Below are positions 1-9,056 of a stretch of DNA of 64,000 nucleotides, piece by piece. Under the pieces are notes generated by a model, which saw only the letters and a list, made by a program, of their open reading frames with translations, was not told the DNA's origin and made no database searches. The translations under genes and the position numbers were made by a program. Within the stretch, counting starts at the first letter, position 1. Every line of letters begins with the position of its first letter. The stretch is from MPNP01 sp026710155. GTDB lineage: Bacteria; Pseudomonadota; Alphaproteobacteria; Rhodobacterales; Rhodobacteraceae. Location: positions 558,001 through 622,000 of the forward strand of contig OZ241737.1 in the NCBI GenBank assembly GCA_965200885.1, read 5' to 3'.

Positions 1-390
1 ATCGGTTGTTTGGCTGCACTTGTTGCCAGTTTGCGTTTGACAGGAATTCTGGGTGCTGTTGCCTGGGCCTTCGACTTTGCGGCTTCAGGACTGTTCTTCC
101 CACTTGTGCTTGGTGTTTGGTGGAAACGGGCCAATAGGGCTGGTGCGGTCGCAGGCATGATCTGTGGCTTCCTTGCCGGTTCGCTCTATCTGTATTACAT
201 CAGGTTTGCAGGTGGTGCCGAATGGTTTGGTATCGACCATCTGAGGTTTGCCATCATCGGTATGCCTGTCAGTCTGGTTGCAATGATTGTTGTAAGCCTG
301 GCTACCGAGCCACCACCCAAGGAAATTCAGGATATGGTTGACGAGGTTCGTGATCCAACCGGTCGTGCAATTCTCGATCAATCCCAATAA
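1..390 (+). CDS. Sodium:solute symporter, C-terminal part (cut by window edge)
   Basis: The frame is open from base 1, so the gene starts before the window; about 129 codons remain. The residues form hydrophobic segments separated by a short loop containing VWWKRANRAGAVAGM, which resembles the last transmembrane helices of sodium:solute symporters of the ActP/VC_2705 type. The tail is polar and ends in DQSQ. Such carriers take up acetate or other small organic acids with sodium across the inner membrane; the substrate cannot be told from this fragment. A hairpin terminator follows closely. Family assignment is fairly likely; the exact subfamily is inference. Confidence 0.7.
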   Translation: MGCLAALVASLRLTGILGAVAWAFDFAASGLFFPLVLGVWWKRANRAGAVAGMICGFLAGSLYLYYIRFAGGAEWFGIDHLRFAIIGMPVSLVAMIVVSLATEPPPKEIQDMVDEVRDPTGRAILDQSQ

Positions 391-413
391 ACTGGATTTT
401 ACAGAAAATCATT

Positions 414-443
414 TTGGGCAGGATGCTTATCCTGCCCAATTTA
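414..443 (+). terminator. Intrinsic terminator after the symporter gene
   Basis: A perfect 10-bp stem (TTGGGCAGGA at 414-423 with TCCTGCCCAA at 430-439) closes a 6-base loop and is followed by TTTA. It lies 24 bases after the symporter stop codon and just before the next gene, so it probably ends the symporter transcript. Confidence 0.75.
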
Positions 444-456
444 TATTGGATGAGAT

Positions 457-810
457 ATGACAGGTACTCTAGGTGCATTTCCAGCCTGGGTTTTAATTTT
501 TGATTACATAATGGGTATGATCATGTGGACCTTGATTGGTCGCTTTGGCATGAACCTGTTCCTTCCCCTGGACAGTCCTTTTTTCTTCATGAAGGCTTTT
601 GTAAAGATGACCGATCCCATCCTCAAGGTATTCAAGCCCGTCACACCTTCATTCCTAATCCCACCCATGGTTCCATTGTTTGTTGCCTGGTTTTTCTTCA
701 TGATCAGATTTTATCTGATGCCCTGGCTTCTGGGATATTCGGTAATGGGGATGCTCTCCTTTCCTTTGGAAAGCGAGATTGCAGCCGGGATTTACCAGAT
801 TTTTGGTTAA
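457..810 (+). CDS. Small YggT-like integral membrane protein
   Basis: The 117-residue product has two or three hydrophobic stretches (about residues 8-35 and 66-98). The middle, with FVKMTDPILKVFKPVTPSF, resembles the TDP-(I/L)L-(K/R)-x2-(R/K)-x2-P pattern of YggT-family membrane proteins, whose molecular role is unknown. The gene starts with ATG shortly after the symporter terminator and ends about 100 bases before the Atm1-type exporter. The match is by eye and the family call is moderate; it could be an unrelated small membrane protein. Confidence 0.5.
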   Translation: MTGTLGAFPAWVLIFDYIMGMIMWTLIGRFGMNLFLPLDSPFFFMKAFVKMTDPILKVFKPVTPSFLIPPMVPLFVAWFFFMIRFYLMPWLLGYSVMGMLSFPLESEIAAGIYQIFG

Positions 811-914
811 TATACCTGCAATTAACAGTTCTTTCCTATTTTGGTGGTTTGCCTCTGGCTTTGGTGTAATTTGGTGAGACAAATTCCCATATCAAAGTAA
901 AACAGGAATGATGT

Positions 915-2750
915 ATGAACGAAGCAGTTGAATCAAAAGAATTACAAGCCAGAAAAAGCGGAATGAGAATCCTGCGAAGGGTTACACCCTTTCTTTGGCC
1001 CAAGAACAATCCAGGCTTTCGTTTGCGGGTCGTGCTGGCACTCCTTGCACTACTAACAGCTGAACTGATCACCGTAGGAGTACCTTTTATTTACAAGGGT
1101 GCCGTTGATTCCCTAACCAGTGATGAAGCGATTGATATCGCGGAAGTGGTTGCCATCGGGGCTATTACCTTAACCATTGCTTACGGTGTGGCCCGGGTTA
1201 TGAGTGTCTTGTTTCATGAGCTTCGGGATGTCATCTTTGCCAGGGTTGGTCAAAGAGCATTGAGAACGATTGCCCTGGAAACGTTCAAACATATTCACAA
1301 CCTTTCACTCCGATATCACATCACCCGTAAAACAGGAGGATTGTCCAGAATAGTCGAAAGGGGTGTCAAGGGAGTGGATTGGTTACTCCGTTTCGTTTTA
1401 TTTTCAATTGGACCATTGATGATCCAGCTATTGATGATTTGTACGGTATTGTGGATCGTTTTGGGATTTTGGTACTTTGCAACCATTCTGATAGCAATAT
1501 CCCTGTATGTGGTTTTTACGTTCAAGGTAACCGAATGGCGAGTGCAGATTCGCAGGGAAATGAACAAGCAGGATACCGATGCCAACCAGAAAGCCATTGA
1601 CAGTCTCCTGAATTATGAAACAGTCAAGTACTTTGGTGCAGAAGAGAGGGAAGCACAGAGGTATGACAGTTCGATGGAGAAATTCGAAGTCGCTTCTCTG
1701 AAAACCATCTATTCCCTAGCGGCCCTCAACCTTGGTCAATCCGTAATCATTATGACGGGAACCGTAATCGTCATGCTGATGGCGGCAATCGGGGTCATGA
1801 ATGGAGAGTTGTCAGTTGGTGATTTTGTATTGGTAAACTCCTACATGATTCAGGTGGCGATGCCCCTAAACTGGCTTGGAACCGTCTATCGGGAAATAAG
1901 ACAAGCCCTTATTGACATGGGAGAAATGTTTGATCTCCTCGATGTGCCCCATGAGGTCTCCGACAGTCCCGATGCCAAGCCACTGGAGATCAACGGAGGC
2001 AAGATTGAATTCAAGAATGTTTCCTTTTCCTACTATGCCAATCGCCCAATTTTGAAAGAATTTAACCTGACCATCAATCCGGGTGAGACGGTGGCCATTG
2101 TTGGTCCGTCAGGTTCCGGCAAATCCACGATTGGAAGACTGTTGTTTCGCTTTTATGACGTAACCGAGGGGGCTTTGACAATTGACAATCAGGACATTCG
2201 AGATGTAACCCAAAGTAGTTTACATAAACAGATTGGTATTGTACCACAGGATACGGTGCTTTTCAACGAAACCATTTTTTACAACATTGCCTATGGGCTT
2301 CCCGACCCCAGTCCAAGACAGGTGGAGGAGGCTGCAAAATCAGCCAGATTACATGAATTCATTGCTGAATTGCCGGAGGGTTATGATACCCAGGTGGGTG
2401 AAAGGGGCCTGAAACTTTCAGGTGGAGAAAAACAGAGGGTTGGTATTGCCCGTACCTTGCTGAAGAATCCTCCAATTGTCCTGTTGGATGAAGCAACATC
2501 TTCCCTTGATACGGAAACCGAAAAGGAAATCCAGGACAGTTTCAATGAAATATCTATTGGTCGAACGGTTATTGCCATAGCCCACAGACTCTCTACCATT
2601 GTTCATTCCGACAAGATCATTGTTCTGGAACAAGGTGAAATTGTTGAACAGGGTACCCATGAGGAATTGTTGGAGGTTCATGGCAAATACCATGCCATGT
2701 GGCATCGACAATTGGCTGATGAAGAAAGTCAGGATGAATTGAGGGCTTGA
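915..2750 (+). CDS. Atm1-type ABC exporter (fused permease and ATPase)
   Basis: A 611-residue half-transporter. The N-terminal part carries about six transmembrane helices (residues 35-330) and the C-terminal part is the nucleotide-binding domain: Walker A GPSGSGKS (397-404), signature LSGGE (501-505), Walker B IVLLDE (521-526) and switch histidine H557. The NETIFYNIAYG segment after the Q-loop is typical of the Atm1/HMT1 group, which exports glutathione-linked metal or sulfur species and is common in alphaproteobacteria and mitochondria. Start is ATG 915 with AGGA about 8 bases upstream. Length is normal and all ATPase motifs are intact. The Atm1 assignment is strong; substrate is inferred from family. 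Confidence 0.88.
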   Translation: MNEAVESKELQARKSGMRILRRVTPFLWPKNNPGFRLRVVLALLALLTAELITVGVPFIYKGAVDSLTSDEAIDIAEVVAIGAITLTIAYGVARVMSVLFHELRDVIFARVGQRALRTIALETFKHIHNLSLRYHITRKTGGLSRIVERGVKGVDWLLRFVLFSIGPLMIQLLMICTVLWIVLGFWYFATILIAISLYVVFTFKVTEWRVQIRREMNKQDTDANQKAIDSLLNYETVKYFGAEEREAQRYDSSMEKFEVASLKTIYSLAALNLGQSVIIMTGTVIVMLMAAIGVMNGELSVGDFVLVNSYMIQVAMPLNWLGTVYREIRQALIDMGEMFDLLDVPHEVSDSPDAKPLEINGGKIEFKNVSFSYYANRPILKEFNLTINPGETVAIVGPSGSGKSTIGRLLFRFYDVTEGALTIDNQDIRDVTQSSLHKQIGIVPQDTVLFNETIFYNIAYGLPDPSPRQVEEAAKSARLHEFIAELPEGYDTQVGERGLKLSGGEKQRVGIARTLLKNPPIVLLDEATSSLDTETEKEIQDSFNEISIGRTVIAIAHRLSTIVHSDKIIVLEQGEIVEQGTHEELLEVHGKYHAMWHRQLADEESQDELRA

Positions 2751-2789
2751 AGGTTTTCAAGTCCTGATTTCGAATCTGGCAGCATTTAT

Positions 2790-3291
2790 CTAAGGTATGG
2801 TTTCCAATACAAACCTCGCTCCTGCAATTTCCAACAAATCAAAGGTATTCATACAATCCAAACCGAAAGTCCCGCAGACATCAGGAATTTTAATCTTTAG
2901 TGAATTAGGCGGTGCTGGTAGCTTCTAGGGTAACCACCTTGCATTGATTAGCCATAGCATATGCTATCAACCAATAATCTCCAGAAGCTAAAAATTTTTA
3001 CTTTTTTGCATCGGGTTTGTCTAATTCATTTACCCAATTGGTAAGATTTCTCAGGTAAGGTTCTATTTCATGGATATTTACAGGTAAAAATAGATTTTCA
3101 TTTGTATTTACCCAATTAACAAATTCTTCGTCTCCATTGATTAATTCATCACGAATCCTATGAATACTTGCAATAGTACCCTGTTCATTTTGAACAACTA
3201 GCCATTCCCAAAATGCTGGACAAAACGAGAATTGGTAATATCTATTTTTTGCTTCAATAAAGACATTGGCATCAAGAAGATACTCCGGCAT
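2790..3291 (-). pseudogene. DUF4411 (PIN-like) toxin gene, broken by a stop and a frameshift
   Basis: The first part reads MPEYLLDANVFIEAKNRYY, the usual start of DUF4411 PIN-like proteins, including the first acidic active-site residue in LLDAN. A TAA at 2998-3000 stops the frame. Beyond it the same frame continues with YWLIAYAMANQCKVVT, then a one-base shift near 2905-2912 restores the family C-terminus KIKIPDVCGTFGLDCMNTFD up to a TAG at 2790. A repaired gene would give roughly 165 residues, the usual size. The 5' end follows the XRE/ImmA gene by 4 bases, or overlaps it if the GTG at 3309 is used. The toxin is therefore probably inactive while its partner is intact. Confidence 0.8.
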
Positions 3292-3295
3292 CGGT

Positions 3296-4447
3296 TTAAT
3301 CGATTTCACCAGCCAATTTATTGAATTGTTGGGTACTGGAAATGTCTAATAACCCAAAAGCGTCCCGGTAAAGGGTATTATTTTCCAATGTGCTGGAAAT
3401 AAGTGCACTCGCAAATGTCCTGCCAACTCTGGAAAGAGTATTCGCATAAAAGTCACCACCACCCGATGTTTCCCTATTTCGTATTTTATTTATCTCAGAA
3501 TCCCATAAACTTTCAAAATCAATTCTTTCGAGAAAACCTGTGTCCAACAATCTTCGAAGAATTACCAAGGTGCTCACTTTAAAATCCAAAGATAATCGTG
3601 ATATGGATTTCTGGTAAGGTTCACCGATTCTGATTTTATCTTCCAATTCCTTTTTCGGTACTAGCAGTTCAGCTGCAACCTTATTGCACCATATTTCAAC
3701 TTCATTATCCGCTTGTTCATTTCTCAATTCAACGTTGGATACACCGTTATTACCAAGCCATAGATGTGCTAATTCATGCGCTAAAGTGAAAATTTTCGCA
3801 GCTGTGGAGTCCACGCCGTTAATAAAAATCAATGGAGCATAGTGATCGGCAAGAGCAAAACCGCGGAATTCGTTGGGGTTTAATTTTCGATTGGTATTGT
3901 TTCGTACTATACCACTGACCATAACCATAATACCAACCTTCTCAACTTTGCTTCTGAAAAATCTGAACGATTCTTCCTTGCTTTTGCATTCTGTTCGTAA
4001 TGGAACAGAGTAGTTTATTGTTCTGGCAATCTGGTTGGCAATTTCTTCAGGGGGAATGGAAGTTTTGGTACTGCCAATAAAATCAAATGGCTTTAACTGT
4101 TCTCTTAATGCAAACTCTTTGTACCAATCCCGTCGGAGCAAACATGCGTGGATAGTATCCAAGAGTTCAAGGCTGGGATGTTCGTACTTATTGTCGGGCA
4201 AAGTTCTGAAATCTGTTATCGGTAATTTTTCTTCAGGGGGCTTACTGCCGAAAAGATAACCGATGGGTAAATGAACCTTTCGAGAAAATTGTTCTAATTG
4301 TTTTAGCGTCGGTTTAAGTTTTCCTTCCTCCCATTCAGGGAGTTTCTTGAAGGTACTTTTTTGGGCCAATTCTTCCTGGGTAAAACGAGCTCTCTTTCGA
4401 GCCCATTTGATCATTTCTGGCTTAATGTTGACGCGTTGGGAGAGCAT
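3296..4447 (-). CDS. XRE-HTH / ImmA-IrrE metallopeptidase protein (antitoxin-like)
   Basis: 383 residues. Residues about 7-60 form a helix-turn-helix of the XRE type (FTQEELAQKS) and residues about 165-270 the ImmA/IrrE zinc peptidase domain, with HELAH at 224-228 and a downstream glutamate region EIWCNKVAAELLVP. Proteins of this layout act as regulators or antitoxins that can cleave a repressor; they are often paired with DUF4411 PIN-like proteins, and a broken DUF4411 gene follows directly. It starts with ATG. The gene is complete. Acting as antitoxin for that toxin is inference from pairing. Confidence 0.82.
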   Translation of the reverse strand: MLSQRVNIKPEMIKWARKRARFTQEELAQKSTFKKLPEWEEGKLKPTLKQLEQFSRKVHLPIGYLFGSKPPEEKLPITDFRTLPDNKYEHPSLELLDTIHACLLRRDWYKEFALREQLKPFDFIGSTKTSIPPEEIANQIARTINYSVPLRTECKSKEESFRFFRSKVEKVGIMVMVSGIVRNNTNRKLNPNEFRGFALADHYAPLIFINGVDSTAAKIFTLAHELAHLWLGNNGVSNVELRNEQADNEVEIWCNKVAAELLVPKKELEDKIRIGEPYQKSISRLSLDFKVSTLVILRRLLDTGFLERIDFESLWDSEINKIRNRETSGGGDFYANTLSRVGRTFASALISSTLENNTLYRDAFGLLDISSTQQFNKLAGEID

Positions 4448-5005
4448 TATTCTTATCCGAAGCCCAAAACTAAATTACTGGGGCTCAATTCTCCTTTAAA
4501 GTATATCAGGGATATTATAAACCTGAGTGAACCATTACTTAATTTAATACCTCGTTGTTTCTGTTTGTAGTCTGCTCTAATGTTGGCGTCAATTTTAATA
4601 TTATAAAGGGTATTTCATATTTCCCAAACATTCTATTATATCAACCACATACCGCGTAACAGTTCCTTTGTATCAGGATATCTCATACATGATTTTTCTT
4701 CAAATGAACCGGGTTGTGACCATGATAATCCCTGAGTTACACTTTAAAAGGAAACCCTCTAGAAAAAGTTGCAAGTCCTCGCAGGCAAGGAAATAATGTA
4801 AGAACTGCCGATTGATCAACGAAAAGATATTGCTCCTCTAGTGGATGCTTGATGATAAGAATGATGTACAAGATTACAAGAAATAATAGGTACTCTCGGC
4901 TATTCAGGTTGGGTCAATACAGTTGTTGATAGAATAACTATGACAATATCACAAGGGGCTAAAAGGTGTTTTTATCGTTGATCATCGATAAATGTTGTGT
5001 ACAGA
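4448..5005. other. Intergenic stretch, no gene recognised
   Basis: About 560 AT-rich bases between the 5' end of the XRE/ImmA gene and the 3' end of argE. It must contain the promoter of the leftward XRE/ImmA gene near 4450-4550. No open frame, hairpin or repeat that could be supported was found. Confidence 0.5.
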
Positions 5006-6163
5006 TCAGATTATCCCGACTTCCAGCCTGTCAAGTAGTTTGGCCAGAAACTGATCACACTTTGAAATCTGTTCACGGGTGATAAATTCGTCAGCCTTGT
5101 GCCCCTGTTCCATTGATCCTGGACCGCAAACGACAGTGGGAACACCCAATCTATCCTGAAACAACCCACCTTCTGTACCAAAAGCAACCTTGAAGGTATC
5201 ATTCGTTCCTGTCAGGGATTTGACAAAATCCACCACGGGAGCATGCTCAGGAGTTGACAGACCCGGATAGCCGGATATTTCTTTGATTGCAATGCTTGCT
5301 TCCGAAAAATATTTCCTGTGAGATTCTGCAATCTTATCTGCTTCCACCTGCAATTCCTTAAGGATTAACGTTGGGTTATCTTCCGGCAAGTGCCTTATCT
5401 CGAAATCCACCGAACTTGTTGCCGGGACAATATTCAGGGCTACTCCCCCTTCAATTTTGGCCGTGTGGATTGTTGTATAGGGAATTTCATAACCAGCGTC
5501 CTGCTCTCCCGAGCTTGCAAGTTCTTGCTGCTTCCTCCTCAGCCTATCAATGAAATCACAAGCCAGATGCAATGCATTCAAAGCCTTTGGTGCCAAGGCG
5601 GAATGGCCACCCCTGCCATGACAATTGGCCTGTAGAAAGACCTTACCCTTGTGACCAGTGGCCACTTTCAGCATGGTTGGTTCCCCCACGATACAAAAAA
5701 GTGGTTTTATAGTGGAACCCACCATCATGTCCAGCAATTCTCGAACACCAATACATCCAACTTCTTCCTCATATGAAATTGCCAGCCACAAGGGAGTACA
5801 CAAGGTCCTGTCCCTGGCCTTCAAGATGGTTGCAAGGGCACAGGCAACAAAACCTTTCATGTCCGTAGTACCACGACCGTAGAGTCTATCCCGAGTGGAT
5901 GTCAATTCAAAGGGAGGAACCGACCAGTTCTGATCCTCAACCGGTACCACATCGGAATGCCCCGATAGCAAGACACCCGGCAGTTCCGGTGGCCCGACCT
6001 TGATAAGCAGGTTGGTTTTTGTTCTGTCCTGATTGTAGACCCTGGTTGTGTTTATGTCTTTTGTGCCAAGGAGCTGTTCCACATACTCTATCAGTTCCAG
6101 GTTTGAATCCTTGCTGACAGTAGGAAATCCTATCAACTTCTCCAATATATCAGTACTGTCCAT
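5006..6163 (-). CDS. argE: Acetylornithine deacetylase (M20 family)
   Basis: Hydrolyses N-acetylornithine to ornithine in arginine synthesis. The 385-residue product shows the M20 zinc ligands in order: GHSDVVP (about residue 69), GRGTTDMKG (about 100), the catalytic EEE in YEEEVGCIG (about 132), and the C-terminal GxEGG/GPG region (FGTEGGLFQ, CGPGSMEQGHKADE). The N-terminus MDSTDILEKLIGFPTVSKDS matches ArgE proteins, so ATG 6163 is chosen over the TTG at 6196 that overlaps serA. It is the last gene after serC-serA and is probably co-transcribed. Related M20 hydrolases with other substrates cannot be fully excluded. Confidence 0.82.
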   Translation of the reverse strand: MDSTDILEKLIGFPTVSKDSNLELIEYVEQLLGTKDINTTRVYNQDRTKTNLLIKVGPPELPGVLLSGHSDVVPVEDQNWSVPPFELTSTRDRLYGRGTTDMKGFVACALATILKARDRTLCTPLWLAISYEEEVGCIGVRELLDMMVGSTIKPLFCIVGEPTMLKVATGHKGKVFLQANCHGRGGHSALAPKALNALHLACDFIDRLRRKQQELASSGEQDAGYEIPYTTIHTAKIEGGVALNIVPATSSVDFEIRHLPEDNPTLILKELQVEADKIAESHRKYFSEASIAIKEISGYPGLSTPEHAPVVDFVKSLTGTNDTFKVAFGTEGGLFQDRLGVPTVVCGPGSMEQGHKADEFITREQISKCDQFLAKLLDRLEVGII

Positions 6164-6192
6164 TATTCCGATGGGTAAAAAACATCCCTCAA

Positions 6193-7797
6193 TCAACCCT
6201 CAAGATCGAATTCCAGAGACCGAACAATATAAAACATTTCGGAATTCCTCAATTCCTCCAATACATCCTCGCCAGCAGGTGTATCCACTGACAGCAATGC
6301 AATGGCATCTTCATTTATTGCCGATCGTCCCAGGTGGAAACTGGCTATATTCACGTTGTGCCTACCCAGAATCGTACCCATGCCTCCAATTATTCCCGGC
6401 CTGTCCTTGTTGGTCGAATAAAGCATGTATCGGGAAATGTCGGCATCAATGTAAATGCCCTTGATCTGGATAATTCTGGGCTTGCCATCGGAGAAGACCG
6501 TACCGACGATTGACCGTGACATGTTCTCGGTTTCAACGGTCAGTTTAAGATAGGACTCGAATACTCCTGATTTTGTCTGGCTTGTGTTGGAAATGACCAG
6601 ACCCAGTTCCCTGGCACACTCTTCGGCAGACACCATGTTGACTTCAGGATTGTTTATTTTCAGCAAACCGGCAATTGCAACTGAAGAAAGTGCCTTGGTA
6701 TTCATTTCTGCAATATTGCCGTCAAACAGAACATCCAGTCGGGTAATCGGCTCATCAGTCATCTGACCGACAAAGGCTCCCAAATGATTGGCCAGATGAA
6801 TCCATGGTTTCATGCGCTTCGCTTCCTTGGCCGAAATCGAAGGCATGTTAAGGGAGTGGTTTACCGCACCGTTGACAAGATAATCCGACATCTGCTCGGC
6901 AATTTGAAGGGCAACTTTTTCCTGTGCCTCTGATGTTGAAGCGCCCAAATGAGGGGTCGCAACAACGTTCGGATGTTCCAGAAGGGGATTTCCTACCGGT
7001 GGTTCAACCTCGAAGACATCCAGCGCTGCTGCAGAAACCCTTCCATCCTGCAAGGCATCATGAAGTGCCTCCTCATCAATGATTCCGCCTCTGGCACAGT
7101 TAATGATTCCGACCCCCTGCCTGGTTTTTTGCAAAGTCCTGGCATCAATAAGATTGCGGGTTTTATCCGTCAGGGGTACGTGCAGGGTTATAAAATCGGA
7201 TTTGCCCAGCAAGACATCAAATTCCACCTTTTCCACACCGATTTTCTGTGCCCTGTCCCCAGTCAGGTACGGATCGTAGCCAACAACTTTCATGCCAAGC
7301 CCCAAAGCCCTTCTGCAAACCCCGGCACCGATATTGCCGCATCCAATTACACCCAGGGTTTTACCTATCAGCTCACTGCCCATAAATCTTGACTTTTCCC
7401 ATCGCCCCATTTTGGTCAAGGAACTTGCTTCAGGGATTTGCCGGGCAATGGAAAAAAGCATGGCAATGGCATGTTCGGCCGTTGTTTCGGAATTGCCATG
7501 CGGGGTATTCATGACAACCACACCCAATCTAGTGGCTTCCCTGACATCGATGTTATCCACACCGATGCCGGCACGGCCTATGACCCTCAGATTTTCTGCC
7601 TTGGAGAGTAATTCAGATGTCACCTTGGTAGCCGACCTTACTGCCAAACCATCATAATTGTGTATGATCGAGTGCAACTCATCGATGTTTTTCCCTACCC
7701 CAGGCTGATAATCAACATCAATTCCCCGCTCCTCAAAAATCTTGAGGGAAACCTCCGAAAGCTTGTCGGATACCAGGACTCTGGGTTTTTGGTTCAT
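6193..7797 (-). CDS. serA: D-3-phosphoglycerate dehydrogenase
   Basis: Catalyses the first step of serine synthesis, 3-phosphoglycerate to 3-phosphohydroxypyruvate with NAD. The product has the N-terminal substrate domain, the Rossmann motif GVIGCGNIGAGV (about 145-156), the catalytic region TPHLGAST, an intervening domain, and a C-terminal ACT domain (from about 460, DRPGIIGGMGTILGRHNVNI) that usually senses serine. At 534 residues it is the long form. ATG 7797 is preferred over TTG 7815 because AAGGA lies 7-8 bases upstream, overlapping the serC stop, so translation is probably coupled to serC. Confidence 0.95.
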   Translation of the reverse strand: MNQKPRVLVSDKLSEVSLKIFEERGIDVDYQPGVGKNIDELHSIIHNYDGLAVRSATKVTSELLSKAENLRVIGRAGIGVDNIDVREATRLGVVVMNTPHGNSETTAEHAIAMLFSIARQIPEASSLTKMGRWEKSRFMGSELIGKTLGVIGCGNIGAGVCRRALGLGMKVVGYDPYLTGDRAQKIGVEKVEFDVLLGKSDFITLHVPLTDKTRNLIDARTLQKTRQGVGIINCARGGIIDEEALHDALQDGRVSAAALDVFEVEPPVGNPLLEHPNVVATPHLGASTSEAQEKVALQIAEQMSDYLVNGAVNHSLNMPSISAKEAKRMKPWIHLANHLGAFVGQMTDEPITRLDVLFDGNIAEMNTKALSSVAIAGLLKINNPEVNMVSAEECARELGLVISNTSQTKSGVFESYLKLTVETENMSRSIVGTVFSDGKPRIIQIKGIYIDADISRYMLYSTNKDRPGIIGGMGTILGRHNVNIASFHLGRSAINEDAIALLSVDTPAGEDVLEELRNSEMFYIVRSLEFDLEG

Positions 7798-7801
7798 TAT
7801 T

Positions 7802-8959
7802 TCATCCTTGTTCAAGTAACCCTATCTCTGTCTCGAAAGCCCATTTGAGCCAGGGCATCAACAGTTCGAGATCTTCTTTTTCAACTGTCGCGCCGCACCA
7901 AATTCGCAAACCGGGAGGTGCCTTTTCATAATTCTTTATATCAAAGGCGACTTGCTCATTCTCCAGTCTTGCGGCAAACCTTTTGGAAAAATCCGTCATG
8001 TTGTCGGCATTGAGCAGTCGATGAGTGAATTTGAGACATACACTTGTCGTTGATCTGATTTCTGGTGAGGATGGTAAATAATCCAGCCAATCGTTTTCTG
8101 CCACAAATCTTTCAATGACCTTAGCGTTGGCTTTGGTCTTGGCCACCAATCCTCGCAAACCTCCCAGGGATTTGCCCCATGACAGGGAATGCAAAAAATC
8201 CTCTACACAAAGCATGGATGGAGTGTTTATTGTTAGTCCTTCAAAAATTCCCTTGATGAGTTTGCCATTCTTGGTCATTCTGAAGATCTTGGGCAAGGGC
8301 CATTTCGGTTGCCAGGATTCCAACCTGTCAACAGCCCTCGGAGACAGAATGATCATCCCATGCCCTGCCTCACCCCCCATTACCTTTTGCCAGGAAAACG
8401 TTGTTACATCCAACTTTTTCCATGGCAAATCCATGGCAAAAACTGCCGAGGTTGCATCACAGAGTGTTAATCCACCTCTCGATAGAGGTATAAAGTCACC
8501 GCTGGGTACACAAACCCCGCTGCTTGTTCCATTCCAGGTAAAAACAACATCATTGTCGAAATTTACCTTCGACAGATCCGGCATCTGGCCAAAATCGGCT
8601 ATATGTTTGTTGGAAGGAATTGCCAGTTGCTCCAGGACATCCGTTTTCCAATCCAGCCCAAATGCCTCCCAGGCAATCAGTTCAACCGGACGGCTGCCGA
8701 ACAATGACCACATGGCCATCTCCACAGCACCAGTATCGGATGCAGGTACTATACCCACCCTGTAGTCATTGGGTATTTCCAGAACTTCCTTTGTTGTCTG
8801 GATCAATGTGAATAACCTGTCTTTTCCAGACTGGGATCTGTGAGACCTGCCAAGGAGAGCCTCCTGCAGTATATCCAGGGTCCAGTCGGGAGGTTTTTTG
8901 CAGGGCCCCGATGAAAAATTGGGACAGCTGGGTTTATGTACTGGTTTGGTGGGCATCAT
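7802..8959 (-). CDS. serC: Phosphoserine aminotransferase
   Basis: Class V PLP aminotransferase converting 3-phosphohydroxypyruvate to phosphoserine with glutamate. The 385-residue protein begins PNFSSGPCKKPP and carries GRSHRS and the PLP lysine in SWQKVMGGE (K192), as in the longer alphaproteobacterial/archaeal-type SerC. It heads the leftward serC-serA-argE unit and is divergent from serB across 97 bases, which must hold both promoters. Two adjacent ATG codons (8959, 8956) follow a purine-rich AAAGAGAG site. Complete gene. Confidence 0.94.
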   Translation of the reverse strand: MMPTKPVHKPSCPNFSSGPCKKPPDWTLDILQEALLGRSHRSQSGKDRLFTLIQTTKEVLEIPNDYRVGIVPASDTGAVEMAMWSLFGSRPVELIAWEAFGLDWKTDVLEQLAIPSNKHIADFGQMPDLSKVNFDNDVVFTWNGTSSGVCVPSGDFIPLSRGGLTLCDATSAVFAMDLPWKKLDVTTFSWQKVMGGEAGHGMIILSPRAVDRLESWQPKWPLPKIFRMTKNGKLIKGIFEGLTINTPSMLCVEDFLHSLSWGKSLGGLRGLVAKTKANAKVIERFVAENDWLDYLPSSPEIRSTTSVCLKFTHRLLNADNMTDFSKRFAARLENEQVAFDIKNYEKAPPGLRIWCGATVEKEDLELLMPWLKWAFETEIGLLEQG

Positions 8960-9056
8960 TTCTCTCTTTCAATCGGAAGCGCCTGAGGGAGGTAAAAGCG
9001 TTAGACAATGTTCAAACATTTTAATATAGAACCAACATAAAATCCAGGATAGGTTA

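Noticed and set aside
8115..8765. Long rightward open frame of 216 codons
   Set aside because: It lies antisense within serC, whose motifs are all intact; treated as a shadow frame.
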